Shown here piece by piece: positions 25,578 through 33,635 of a DNA stretch of 64,000 bases; position 1 is the stretch's first letter; each line of letters opens with the position of its first letter. The notes beneath the pieces were generated by a model, which was not told where the DNA came from, did no database searches, and saw only the letters and a program-made list of their open reading frames with translations. The translations under genes and the position numbers were made by a program. The stretch is from Synergistes jonesii. GTDB lineage: Bacteria; Synergistota; Synergistia; Synergistales; Synergistaceae. The stretch lies in NCBI RefSeq assembly GCF_000712295.1, contig NZ_JMKI01000006.1, positions 1 to 64,000 of the forward strand, written 5' to 3'.

Positions 25578-26450
25578 ATGAAGATATATAAAATCACAGC
25601 CGAGGAAATAGCCGAAAAGGTGCGCGATCTGGCCCTTGCCGCGAACATGTATCTGCCCGAGGACGTTAAGTCTTCGCTTGCCGCCGCGCGCGCCGCGGAA
25701 AAAATGCCGCAGGCGCGCGCCGTTTACGAGGAAATAATCAAAAATGCGGAGCTCGCCGCGGAAAAATATATGCCGATATGCCAGGACTGCGGGATGGCGG
25801 TCATCTTCGCGGAGTTCGGGCAGGATCTGTTCGTAGAGGGAGGCGGCGCCTCCGACGCGCTGAACGAAGGCGTCCGCAGGGCCTACGCGGACGGCTATCT
25901 GCGCAAATCCGTCGTCTCGGACCCGCTCTTCGCGCGCAAAAACAGCGGAGACAACACGCCGGCAGTGATACACTGGCGCATAGAGCCCGGACATTCTCTG
26001 AAAATCACGGTCGCGCCCAAGGGTATGGGCAGCGAGAACATGAGCCGCATATTCATGCTGAAGCCGGCGGACGGCGTGGAGGGCGTCGTGAACGCCGCTG
26101 TCGAAACGGTGCGCGCCGCGGGCTCGAACCCCTGCCCTCCGGTCGTGATAGGCGTAGGGATAGGCGGCAATTTCGAGACCGCTCCGCTCGCCGCGAAGGA
26201 AGCTCTGCTCGTCCCCTGCGGCAAGCGCAATCCCGTCGGCTTTTACGCGGAGATGGAGGAGCGCATCCTGAACGAGGCGAACAGGCTCGGAATAGGCCCG
26301 GCCGGCATAGGCGGAAGCGTGACGGCGCTCGACGCCCACATCGTAGCGCGCCCGACTCATATCGCCGGGATGCCGGTCGCCGTCAATCTCTGCTGCCACG
26401 CGCTGAGGCACGCTTCCGGGCGCATCGAGGGGAGGCCCTGCAATGAGTGA
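25578..26450 (+). CDS. Class I fumarate hydratase alpha subunit
   Basis: A 290-residue subunit of the oxygen-sensitive [4Fe-4S] fumarase/tartrate dehydratase family. Cluster-binding cysteines are in PICQDCGM and NPCPPVVIG, with a third in VNLCCHA near the C-terminus. KKNSGDNTPA-like (ARKNSGDNTPAVIHW) and GIGGNFE are conserved family sequences. It interconverts fumarate and malate with the beta subunit. Its last 8 bases overlap the beta gene. L-tartrate dehydratase is an alternative that motifs cannot exclude. Confidence 0.88.
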   Translation: MKIYKITAEEIAEKVRDLALAANMYLPEDVKSSLAAARAAEKMPQARAVYEEIIKNAELAAEKYMPICQDCGMAVIFAEFGQDLFVEGGGASDALNEGVRRAYADGYLRKSVVSDPLFARKNSGDNTPAVIHWRIEPGHSLKITVAPKGMGSENMSRIFMLKPADGVEGVVNAAVETVRAAGSNPCPPVVIGVGIGGNFETAPLAAKEALLVPCGKRNPVGFYAEMEERILNEANRLGIGPAGIGGSVTALDAHIVARPTHIAGMPVAVNLCCHALRHASGRIEGRPCNE

Positions 26451-27021
26451 GAGTAAATTCGTAACGCTGCCGCTCGACGATGAAGGCGCGAAGGCGCTTC
26501 ACGCCGGCGATATAGTGAGGCTCTCCGGAAAGATTCTCGTCGGGCGCGACGCGGCGCACAAGAGGATAGCCGACGCGATAAACGCGGGAGGAGAGCCGCC
26601 GTTTTCGATAGACAATGAAATCATCTATTATGCGGGGCCCGCCCCGACGCCGCCCGGCGCCGTGATAGGCCCGATAGGGCCGACGACGAGCGGGCGCATG
26701 GATCCCTACACGCCGCTTCTCCTCTCCAAAGGACTGCGCGGGATGATAGGCAAGGGCAAACGCGCGCCGGAGGTGCTCGCCGCGATAAGGGAGCATAACG
26801 CGGTATACTTCGGCGCGACCGGCGGCACCGCGGTGTTGCTCGCCGCCTGCGTCAAAAGCGCGGAGCGCGTCGCATACGAAGATCTCGGTCCCGAAGCCGT
26901 GCTGCGCCTGGAGGTGGAGGAGATGCCGCTCATAGTCCTCGCCGACTGCCACGGCGGCGACCTGTACGAAATCGGCCCCGCGGAGGCGAGAAGTCATCGA
27001 ACAACGTTGAAAAATTGCTGA
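26443..27021 (+). CDS. Class I fumarate hydratase beta subunit
   Basis: A 192-residue C-terminal-domain partner of the alpha subunit. GRDAAHKRIADA, GPIGPTTSGRMDPY and YFGATGGTAVLLA are conserved, and VLRLEVEEMPLIVLADCHGGDLYE is the usual C-terminal strand pair. The last residues (EARSHRTTLKNC) look unlike normal family ends. The final 198 bases of the gene lie inside a 215-bp repeat that recurs at 41.2 kb, so the end of this gene may have been altered by the recombination that created the repeat. The domain itself is complete enough to function. Confidence 0.85.
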   Translation: MSESKFVTLPLDDEGAKALHAGDIVRLSGKILVGRDAAHKRIADAINAGGEPPFSIDNEIIYYAGPAPTPPGAVIGPIGPTTSGRMDPYTPLLLSKGLRGMIGKGKRAPEVLAAIREHNAVYFGATGGTAVLLAACVKSAERVAYEDLGPEAVLRLEVEEMPLIVLADCHGGDLYEIGPAEARSHRTTLKNC

Positions 27022-27038
27022 AAGCCGTGCGTCCGCCG
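26824..27038 (+). repeat. 215-bp direct repeat, left copy (3' end of fumarase beta gene)
   Basis: These 215 bases recur at 41237-41451 in the same orientation with one difference (C at 26868, T at 41281). The copy starts inside the fumarase beta gene (GGCACCGCGG) and ends 17 bases past its stop (CGTCCGCCG). Together with the right copy it brackets 14.2 kb of catabolic and transport genes. Confidence 0.97.
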
Positions 27039-27133
27039 GGTGATGTTTATATCCGAGCCATAAATAAGACTAACGTCAATAAACTTCAGGCACTGTGCAC
27101 GGAAATAGTTTTTCCTGTTTTAACGGCCCCGTC

Positions 27134-27742
27134 TTAATGCTGAGTGGGATCGTCCTCGGAGAAGCATGGCGGGGAGATGTAGCTCCACAAGCTCCGGCAG
27201 GGTTTGTCTCCGTGGCATTTGAGAGCGTGTTTTTCTCCCGCGTATACGTAATAGGAGTCGCCGGGCCTGAGCAGATTCTGGGTCGTTTTGCCGTACTTGT
27301 CTAACGTCACGAGAATCATTTCGCCCTCTAATATGAATGCCAGCTCGTCAGTCGTATGCGGCTGAGCCACCCTGGCGAAGTTCTTGCTGTTGTTGTCAGG
27401 CCATAGCGTGACTATGAGTCCCTTTAATTTCTTCAAATGCCCGTTTGTAACGAGTTCATACTTGATTATGCCTTCCTTATTCAGGATGACTTTGCGCTCG
27501 TCCCTGCGGACGAGAAGTTTGTCTTTGCCGAAGTCCATGCGGAGGAATTCGATGATGTCCATGTCGAAGGCAGAGCATATTTTTGCTACCGCGTCTATCG
27601 TGATGCTGCCCTGATTGCGTTCGATCTTGCTGAGGTATGATATGGAAAACCCGGTGGCCTCGGCGACGTCTGCCAGAGTCATGTTTTTCTGCTTTCGCAA
27701 CAGCTTTATTCCGCTTCCTATCATTTCGACCTTGTTCATCAT
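27134..27742 (-). CDS. XRE-family regulator with C-terminal cupin
   Basis: A 202-residue regulator. The N-terminal helix-turn-helix reads MTLADVAEATGFSISYLSKIE with NQGSITIDAVAKIC, typical of XRE/Cro regulators. The C-terminal cupin (AQPHTTDELAFILEGEMIL, then GDSYYVYAGEKHALKC) probably binds a small ligand or metal. Such XRE-cupin proteins often control amine or amino-acid catabolism (the PuuR type). It is divergent from the opine-dehydrogenase/GRE operon, so it is the likely regulator. The start is at MMNK, after AAGAAAGGGG; upstream codons lie in the promoter region. Confidence 0.9.
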   Translation of the reverse strand: MMNKVEMIGSGIKLLRKQKNMTLADVAEATGFSISYLSKIERNQGSITIDAVAKICSAFDMDIIEFLRMDFGKDKLLVRRDERKVILNKEGIIKYELVTNGHLKKLKGLIVTLWPDNNSKNFARVAQPHTTDELAFILEGEMILVTLDKYGKTTQNLLRPGDSYYVYAGEKHALKCHGDKPCRSLWSYISPPCFSEDDPTQH

Positions 27743-27904
27743 TTTATCCCCTTTCTTAATATCACTTTTTTTCAAATTATGCTGGTCAAAGGTAAAACGG
27801 TCAAGTGTGCATCTGTCGATTTGTGCGACATTTCGCGTCAAGAAACCGTAATTTCTATAACGAGAAAATAACTCTTCTTGTTTGGATAAAAGAGGTCTTT
27901 TGGC

Positions 27905-27932
27905 TTGAAAGGCTAAAAATGGCAGATATAAT
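27905..27932 (+). promoter_or_regulatory. Promoter of the glycyl radical enzyme operon
   Basis: TTGAAA (27905-27910), 16-base spacer, TATAAT (27927-27932), about 80 bases before the opine-dehydrogenase start and in the region shared with the divergent XRE-cupin regulator. Confidence 0.7.
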
Positions 27933-28010
27933 CACCATTAGAAGAAGCTGCTTTCACTTAACGTACGCAAGATTTTAGATATGGAAGAGTAAATTTAGGG
28001 GGAATGTAAA

Positions 28011-29258
28011 ATGGCTGCAAAGAGTATGGAGTATCTGAAGAATATGCCGATCGCGGTCCTTGGCGGCGGAGCCGTTGGCAAAACCTGCGCCGCCGATATG
28101 AAACTTGCCGGCAGGGAAGTTCGTCTGTTCGACATGATGCCGTTCGCGGAAAGCACCCTTGCCAACGTAGAGAAGACCGGCATCCTGCTTGACGGCGTTC
28201 AGCACAACCTGTACTGCTTCGAGCGTTCAGGGCGCGCGCATTTCGACATGGTTACGAGCAATATGGGGCAAGCCATGAAGGGGGCGGGGCTCATCGTCAT
28301 AGCCGCGCCTGCGTTTGCGCACGAACCGTTCTTCAAGGCACTTATCCCTCTCCTTGAGGATGGGCAGGTCATCCACATATTCACCGACAACTACGCTACG
28401 CTCCTCCTCCGCAAAATGATGAGGGAGATGAACTGCACGAAGAAGGTCGTCGTTGGCGGCTGGTCGTCGGCTCCTTATGGAACGAGGCTTGAATCCATTG
28501 GCGCGTTCGTCTTCCCGCATGTAGGGGTCAAGTACCGCGCAATTACGCTCCGCGGCGCGGCTCTGCCGATGACCGACAACGACGCCTTCATGGAATCCGC
28601 GGCGTACCTGCCCTGCCTTGACGCAGTCAACCAGGGCGACGGAGTCGTAGCCGGTAATACGGTGCTTGACACAGGTTTCGCGAACATCAACCCCGTCATC
28701 CACGTTCCAGCCACAATCCTCGGCGTCTCCACGATGGAAAATTGGGGGAAGATATTCGGCGACTTCGACAAAACCGGCTATTCAATGTACAAGCATGCCC
28801 TCTGCCCGTCGATCTGCGAAGTCCAATATCAGTTCTACGAAGAAGAGAAGGCTATCGCTAAGGCGATCGGCGTAGGCACGCCGTCCTACTCCTACGAATC
28901 CTTCTTCTCGCGGCGCAGCATTTTGACTCAGGAATACATGGGGCTTAACAAGGAAGGCAAGGACAACGTGCTCTTCCCGCTCGACCAGCCCTCCAACGAA
29001 GGCAACACGGGCCCAAACAGCATCAACCACCGCTACCTCACGGAGGACGTCCCCGTCGGCTGCAAGATTTACCACGATCTTGGCGTTCAGTACGGGGTCC
29101 CGACTCCGATTATTGATTCGATGATCGTTCTTGCAGGCGCGATGCACAAGAAGAGCTTCTTCGCAACCAGCAAGTATAACCTCGCCTACCTCGGCATCGA
29201 CGACATGCCGAAGGAGGAGCTGCTCGACTACCTAAACAACGGGGTCTACAAGCGCTAA
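28011..29258 (+). CDS. NAD/NADP octopine/nopaline dehydrogenase-family protein
   Basis: A 415-residue two-domain dehydrogenase. The N-terminal Rossmann domain begins IAVLGGGAVGKTCAADM. The C-terminal helical opine-dehydrogenase domain includes NPVIHVPATILG and, near residue 340, NHRYLTEDVPVGC, both typical of the family (the His/Asp catalytic pair lies here). Enzymes of this type form or oxidise secondary amine dicarboxylates (opines) or reduce imines. As first gene of an operon with a glycyl radical enzyme and pyrroline-5-carboxylate dehydrogenase, it may process a proline-like imine or an N-substituted amino acid. RBS TTAGGGGG is good. Confidence 0.85.
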   Translation: MAAKSMEYLKNMPIAVLGGGAVGKTCAADMKLAGREVRLFDMMPFAESTLANVEKTGILLDGVQHNLYCFERSGRAHFDMVTSNMGQAMKGAGLIVIAAPAFAHEPFFKALIPLLEDGQVIHIFTDNYATLLLRKMMREMNCTKKVVVGGWSSAPYGTRLESIGAFVFPHVGVKYRAITLRGAALPMTDNDAFMESAAYLPCLDAVNQGDGVVAGNTVLDTGFANINPVIHVPATILGVSTMENWGKIFGDFDKTGYSMYKHALCPSICEVQYQFYEEEKAIAKAIGVGTPSYSYESFFSRRSILTQEYMGLNKEGKDNVLFPLDQPSNEGNTGPNSINHRYLTEDVPVGCKIYHDLGVQYGVPTPIIDSMIVLAGAMHKKSFFATSKYNLAYLGIDDMPKEELLDYLNNGVYKR

Positions 29259-29333
29259 TAAGTTTCAGTGAACATCGCCGCCGGTGCGGCCGAAAGGCGC
29301 GCTGGTCAATACAGAAAGAAAGGGAGTGTCGTT

Positions 29334-31724
29334 ATGGCTAATTATATGGACCGTATAGAGGCGCTTCGCGCACAGTATTTGGCGACACGCGTGGAGATGG
29401 ATGTCTACAATGCCAAGTATCTCACCGAAGGATTTAAGGAGTATGAAGGGCAACCCTGGATACTGCGGAAGGCCAACGGCTTCCGCAATCAATGCCGCAA
29501 AAAGGACATTTACATCCTTGATCATGAGCTTCTGGTCGGAGGCTCTGGCTTCAAGCCCCGCTGCGGTATACTCTGCGCCGACAGCTCGTGCTCCATCATA
29601 GATAAGGAGCTCGACACCATCAGCACTAGAAAGTTCGATCCGTTCTTCCTCAGCGAAGAGGGGAAGAAAGTCTTTAAAGAAGAAGTCTCAGAGTACTGGA
29701 AGAACAAGTGCCTCCTCGACAGGTGGCGCGCCATGGCTCCGGAGGATATGGAGACGCTGCGCAACAATGGGATGATTTTTATCGACCGCAAGGCCGTCCG
29801 CGGTTACGGCGAAACCACGCCGGGCTGGCAGCGTCTGCTGAAGCTGGGAATCTCCGGTATTCGCAAGGAAGCTGAAGAGGCCCTTGCCAAGCTCGACGAC
29901 TCGCACGTCGGAGACCTTGAGAAGATGTTCTTCTACAAAGCGGAGATAATGGCCTGCGAAGGTATTATTGAGTTGGCCCACCGTCACGCGGACCTTGCCG
30001 AGAAAATGGCCGCAGAGTGCGACGATCCTCTCCGCAGGGCCGAGCTCCTCAAGATAGCGCAGGTCTGCCGCAGAGTCCCCGAGTTCCCGGCGGAGACCTA
30101 TTACGAAGCTCTCCAGAGCATACTCTCCTATGAGTACGCAATCTACATGGAGCAGAACGCTTCCTCCTACAACCTCGGCCGCATCGACCAATACCTTTAT
30201 CCATACTACAAGGCGGATATCGAAGCCGGCAGGCTCACCAAGGACGAGGCTCAGGAGCTTCTCGACTGCATGTGGATCAAGATCGCGGAGCTCAGCCTGT
30301 TCCAAGACGCAGTAACCGCAGAGTACGCGGCCGGCTACTGCATAACCGTACAAGTCACGCCGGGCGGCATCGACCAATACGGCAACGACGCGGTCAATGA
30401 GCTCTCTTATATGGTCATCCAGGCTACGATGGACGTGCGCTTCAAGGAACCTAACATGTCCATCCGCTATAACATCTCGAAGAACCCGGATTCTTTCCTC
30501 CGCAAGGCCGCGGAAGCCATTCGTCTCGGACTCAGTATGCCTGCGGTCTACCATGACGACGCCGGTATCCGTATGCTCCTCAACAAGGGCGTGCCTCTGA
30601 GCGAAGCTTGGGACTGGAACCCCTGCGGCTGCGTAGAAACGAACCTCAGCGGCCGTATGAAGCAGTACACCGACATGGCCGACCTCAGCATGGGCGGGGT
30701 CGTCGAAATGGCGATGAACGACGGCGTGAGCCGCACCACGGGCAAGCGCGTTTCCATCTCTACGGGCGATCCAGCGGACTTCAAGACGTTTGAAGATTTC
30801 TTCAACGCTGTCAAGAAACACATCAGCTACTTCGTGGATGTAATCGTATCCGGCAACCAGCTCCTCGATTACCTCAGCATGAACTATCGCCCGGTCCCCG
30901 CCCTTTCACTTACCTATGGCGACTGTATGGCGAAGGGCATGGACTATAGCTTAGGCGGCGCTAAGTACAACTGCGGCGGAGGGGTTATAACCGTCGGGCA
31001 AGCTGACGTCGTCAACTCGCTCGCGGCTGTCAAGTACCTCGTATACGACGAGAAGAAGATTTCCATGACCGACCTCTGCAAAGCGCTCGCCGCCGACTTC
31101 GAAGGTTATGAGGACGTACGGAAAATGTGTCTCGAAGCTCCGAAGTACGGAAACGACGACGAACGCGCGGACTTCGTGGTAGGCGAAGTATTCACCTACG
31201 TCATAGACCAGTTTGAAAAGTACGATACAAAGTTCGGCAAGATGACCACAGGAATGCTCCCTGTTTCCGGCAATACGCCCATAGGCAAATGGGTCGGAGC
31301 TCTTCCTTCCGGACGCAAGGCCGGCACCCCGCTCACCGACGGTATAGGAGCCACAGGCGGCACGGATGTCAACGGACCGACGGCGCTTCTCAAATCTGTG
31401 AGCCGTATTCCGCATGCCCGCTATACTCAGGGCACCCAGCTCAACATGAAAATGGATCCCGCCATGGTGGCCGGAGAAAAAGGGCTCGTTCAGATGATGA
31501 ACCTGCTAAAGACGCTCTGTACCCTCGACATTTATCACGTTCAGTTCAACATCGTCGACCGCGCCACGCTTATAGATGCGCAACAGCATCCCGATAAGCA
31601 CAGGGACCTTCTGGTACGCGTGGCCGGCTACAGCGCCTTCTTTGTCGAACTCGGCAAAGAGGTCCAGGACGAAATAATCGGCCGTACGGAGATAAGCGAC
31701 TGGGGCGGAGGCTGCGGCTGCTGA
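29334..31724 (+). CDS. Glycyl radical enzyme, possibly hydroxyproline dehydratase-like (HypD-type)
   Basis: A 796-residue glycyl radical enzyme. The thiyl-radical Cys and base are C433 and E435 in NPCGCVETN. The C-terminal glycyl loop is RVAGYSAFF with the radical at G765, followed by an unusual Cys-Gly tail (GGGCGC). GCVE rather than two adjacent cysteines excludes pyruvate formate-lyase and points to eliminases (dehydratases, C-N or C-S lyases). The neighbouring ALDH4A1-type pyrroline-5-carboxylate dehydrogenase suggests that the product is pyrroline-5-carboxylate, the product of HypD from trans-4-hydroxyproline. The BCCT transporter raises a methylated (betaine) substrate instead. The start at 29334 has GGGAG 7 bases upstream; 22 more residues in frame are not used. 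Specific substrate is inference. Confidence 0.9.
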   Translation: MANYMDRIEALRAQYLATRVEMDVYNAKYLTEGFKEYEGQPWILRKANGFRNQCRKKDIYILDHELLVGGSGFKPRCGILCADSSCSIIDKELDTISTRKFDPFFLSEEGKKVFKEEVSEYWKNKCLLDRWRAMAPEDMETLRNNGMIFIDRKAVRGYGETTPGWQRLLKLGISGIRKEAEEALAKLDDSHVGDLEKMFFYKAEIMACEGIIELAHRHADLAEKMAAECDDPLRRAELLKIAQVCRRVPEFPAETYYEALQSILSYEYAIYMEQNASSYNLGRIDQYLYPYYKADIEAGRLTKDEAQELLDCMWIKIAELSLFQDAVTAEYAAGYCITVQVTPGGIDQYGNDAVNELSYMVIQATMDVRFKEPNMSIRYNISKNPDSFLRKAAEAIRLGLSMPAVYHDDAGIRMLLNKGVPLSEAWDWNPCGCVETNLSGRMKQYTDMADLSMGGVVEMAMNDGVSRTTGKRVSISTGDPADFKTFEDFFNAVKKHISYFVDVIVSGNQLLDYLSMNYRPVPALSLTYGDCMAKGMDYSLGGAKYNCGGGVITVGQADVVNSLAAVKYLVYDEKKISMTDLCKALAADFEGYEDVRKMCLEAPKYGNDDERADFVVGEVFTYVIDQFEKYDTKFGKMTTGMLPVSGNTPIGKWVGALPSGRKAGTPLTDGIGATGGTDVNGPTALLKSVSRIPHARYTQGTQLNMKMDPAMVAGEKGLVQMMNLLKTLCTLDIYHVQFNIVDRATLIDAQQHPDKHRDLLVRVAGYSAFFVELGKEVQDEIIGRTEISDWGGGCGC

Positions 31725-31788
31725 ATCACATTTCATCCTCGGCGTACCCGGACGCCGGGGAATATTCAAAACGAAGGGACGGACGCTG

Positions 31789-32592
31789 TTGACGACGATG
31801 AACGAAACTAATGAGAAAGAGCTTCTGGGTATGGTCCTGCGCATCGAGCGCAGCTCTATTTACGACGGCGAAGGGTTTCGCACGGTAGTCTTCCTCAAGG
31901 GTTGTCCATTGCGTTGCCAATGGTGCTCTACTCCTGAAAGCCAGTCCTTCCAAATCGAAACCACGGCTGAAAGCGTCTACGGCAAACAGATGACGGTAGA
32001 ACAGGTCATGATCGAGGTTCGGAAGGACAGCGCTTTCTTCTTCCATTCCGGCGGCGGAATGACGATTTCGGGCGGAGAGTTGCTCGCCCAGCCGGATTTC
32101 AGCAGAGCTTTGCTCCGCATGAGCTGGAACGAATGCATCGACACCGCGATAGAGACCTCCTTCTTCTCGACCTGGGAGATAGTAAGCTCCATTCTTCCCT
32201 ATGTGAACACCGCCTTCGTTGACCTCAAAATATTTGACGACGAGATGCACAGGAAATACTGCGGCGGCGGCAACAAACAGATACTTGAAAATCTGCTCCG
32301 CACGAACGAAATTAAAAAATCCGACAGCGAGCCGCCGTTCAGGCTCGTGGTCCGCACCCCGATAATCCCGGGAATCAACGATAGGGCGGAAGAGCTCGAA
32401 CAGATAGGGCGCTTCTGTTCAGAGCTCAGGTACCTTGATCATGTTCAGCTTCTTCCGTACCACAGGCTCGGCACGGACACCTACAGAAAACTCGGCAGAC
32501 GCTACGCTTTCCCGGATCTTGAATCCCCGTCCGCCGAACGCATGGCGGAATGCCGGGCGTACGTACAAAAATATATCCCGCAAGTTACTTAG
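31789..32592 (+). CDS. Glycyl radical enzyme activating enzyme (radical SAM), short form
   Basis: A 267-residue radical SAM activase. The cluster motif is C39-PLR-C43-QW-C46 and the SAM-binding GGE motif is GMTISGGELLAQPDF. It makes the glycyl radical on the enzyme encoded just upstream (64-base gap). Most activases of eliminase-type glycyl radical enzymes carry an inserted ferredoxin-like domain with two extra clusters between these motifs. Here the stretch is about 45 residues with no Cys, as in pyruvate formate-lyase activase. The start is TTG 31789 after GAAGGGA, or ATG 31798. Confidence 0.88.
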   Translation: MTTMNETNEKELLGMVLRIERSSIYDGEGFRTVVFLKGCPLRCQWCSTPESQSFQIETTAESVYGKQMTVEQVMIEVRKDSAFFFHSGGGMTISGGELLAQPDFSRALLRMSWNECIDTAIETSFFSTWEIVSSILPYVNTAFVDLKIFDDEMHRKYCGGGNKQILENLLRTNEIKKSDSEPPFRLVVRTPIIPGINDRAEELEQIGRFCSELRYLDHVQLLPYHRLGTDTYRKLGRRYAFPDLESPSAERMAECRAYVQKYIPQVT

Positions 32593-32655
32593 CCGTCGTT
32601 ATTTTAGCGACGGCTGTTTAAAACGGAAATAAAAACACAAAGGAGCGTACAAACG

Positions 32656-33570
32656 ATGAAATACTCAGAACGTCCCATCAAGCTTGGAATGCACACCTAC
32701 ACTCTCCATCTAAGCGGCCTGGGCGAGAGCTGGGGTTTTGCGGGCGCCTATGCGTTCGAGAAATACATAGACCTCATGCAGCTCATGGACCTTTCTGTCG
32801 AATGGGGGCTCGATGGACTGCACGTCACGAACGTCGACCTTGAATCGCTCGCCCCATCACGCCTAATGGAGGTCAAAGCCGCGGCGGAGGCTCACGACCT
32901 CTACCTCGAATACAACGTCTCCTTCAACGCTCCCAGCGACCCGCGCGTAAATTCCACAGTCAGGGATGCGCTGCTCAACGGAAAGGCCATCGGAGCGGAA
33001 CTCGTAAAGTTCAGCCTTGACATCGAGCGCCCCCACCCGGTCTACGGAAGCTGTATGCACCCGGTAGTGATGCGCCAGCTTGCGGCCCGTTACGACGAGT
33101 TCAAGGCCAACCTGTCGCTCATGGACGAACTCGGACTCCAGATCGCGATAGAGAACCACTGCGACACCTACGCCGACGAAGTCATCTGGCTCATCAAACA
33201 ACTCAACCATCCGAAAGTCGGAGCCTGCCTCGACACAATCAATTCGTTCGTAGTGATGGAAGGGCCGGAGGCCTGCGTGGAAAAGATGGCTCCGTACGCG
33301 ACCTGCTGCCACTTCTGCGATAACAAAATAGTAGTCGACCCGGACGGTACTCACTCTATCGGAGTTGCCATCGGACAGGGCGACATCGACTGCGTGAGGG
33401 TCATGAACCTGCTTAGGGAGAAAGCCCCTCTTGACCGCATCACGTTCGAAGTCGAATACGAAATAGGCCGTGATTCGCTCGAGGTGGCGCGGGAGAAGGA
33501 GATTCAGGCCTGTAAGGACAGTATCGCGTACCTCCGCAACGTACTCAAACTCGGAGTTCGCGGAAGATAA
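32656..33570 (+). CDS. Sugar phosphate isomerase/epimerase-like TIM-barrel protein
   Basis: A 304-residue AP-endonuclease-2-type barrel (xylose isomerase-like). Metal-ligand positions fit IAIENH (Glu), ACLDTIN (Asp), CHFCDNK (His/Asp) and TFEVEYE (Glu). Family members isomerise or epimerise sugars, keto acids or hydroxy acids with a divalent metal. In this operon it may interconvert stereoisomers of the substrate (for example epimers of a hydroxyproline) or handle a sugar-like moiety. No direct evidence for either. It has an AAAGGAG site and is spaced 63 bases after the activase gene. Confidence 0.8.
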   Translation: MKYSERPIKLGMHTYTLHLSGLGESWGFAGAYAFEKYIDLMQLMDLSVEWGLDGLHVTNVDLESLAPSRLMEVKAAAEAHDLYLEYNVSFNAPSDPRVNSTVRDALLNGKAIGAELVKFSLDIERPHPVYGSCMHPVVMRQLAARYDEFKANLSLMDELGLQIAIENHCDTYADEVIWLIKQLNHPKVGACLDTINSFVVMEGPEACVEKMAPYATCCHFCDNKIVVDPDGTHSIGVAIGQGDIDCVRVMNLLREKAPLDRITFEVEYEIGRDSLEVAREKEIQACKDSIAYLRNVLKLGVRGR

Positions 33571-33635
33571 TCGTCTGGAATGCTGTAACTCAGCTTTTAG
33601 AGATAAATCAACGTATATTTGGGAGGAGCGTTGTT

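Noticed and set aside
29268-29333. N-terminal extension of the glycyl radical enzyme
   Set aside because: The 22 extra residues are not family-like and a well-spaced GGGAG site supports the ATG at 29334.
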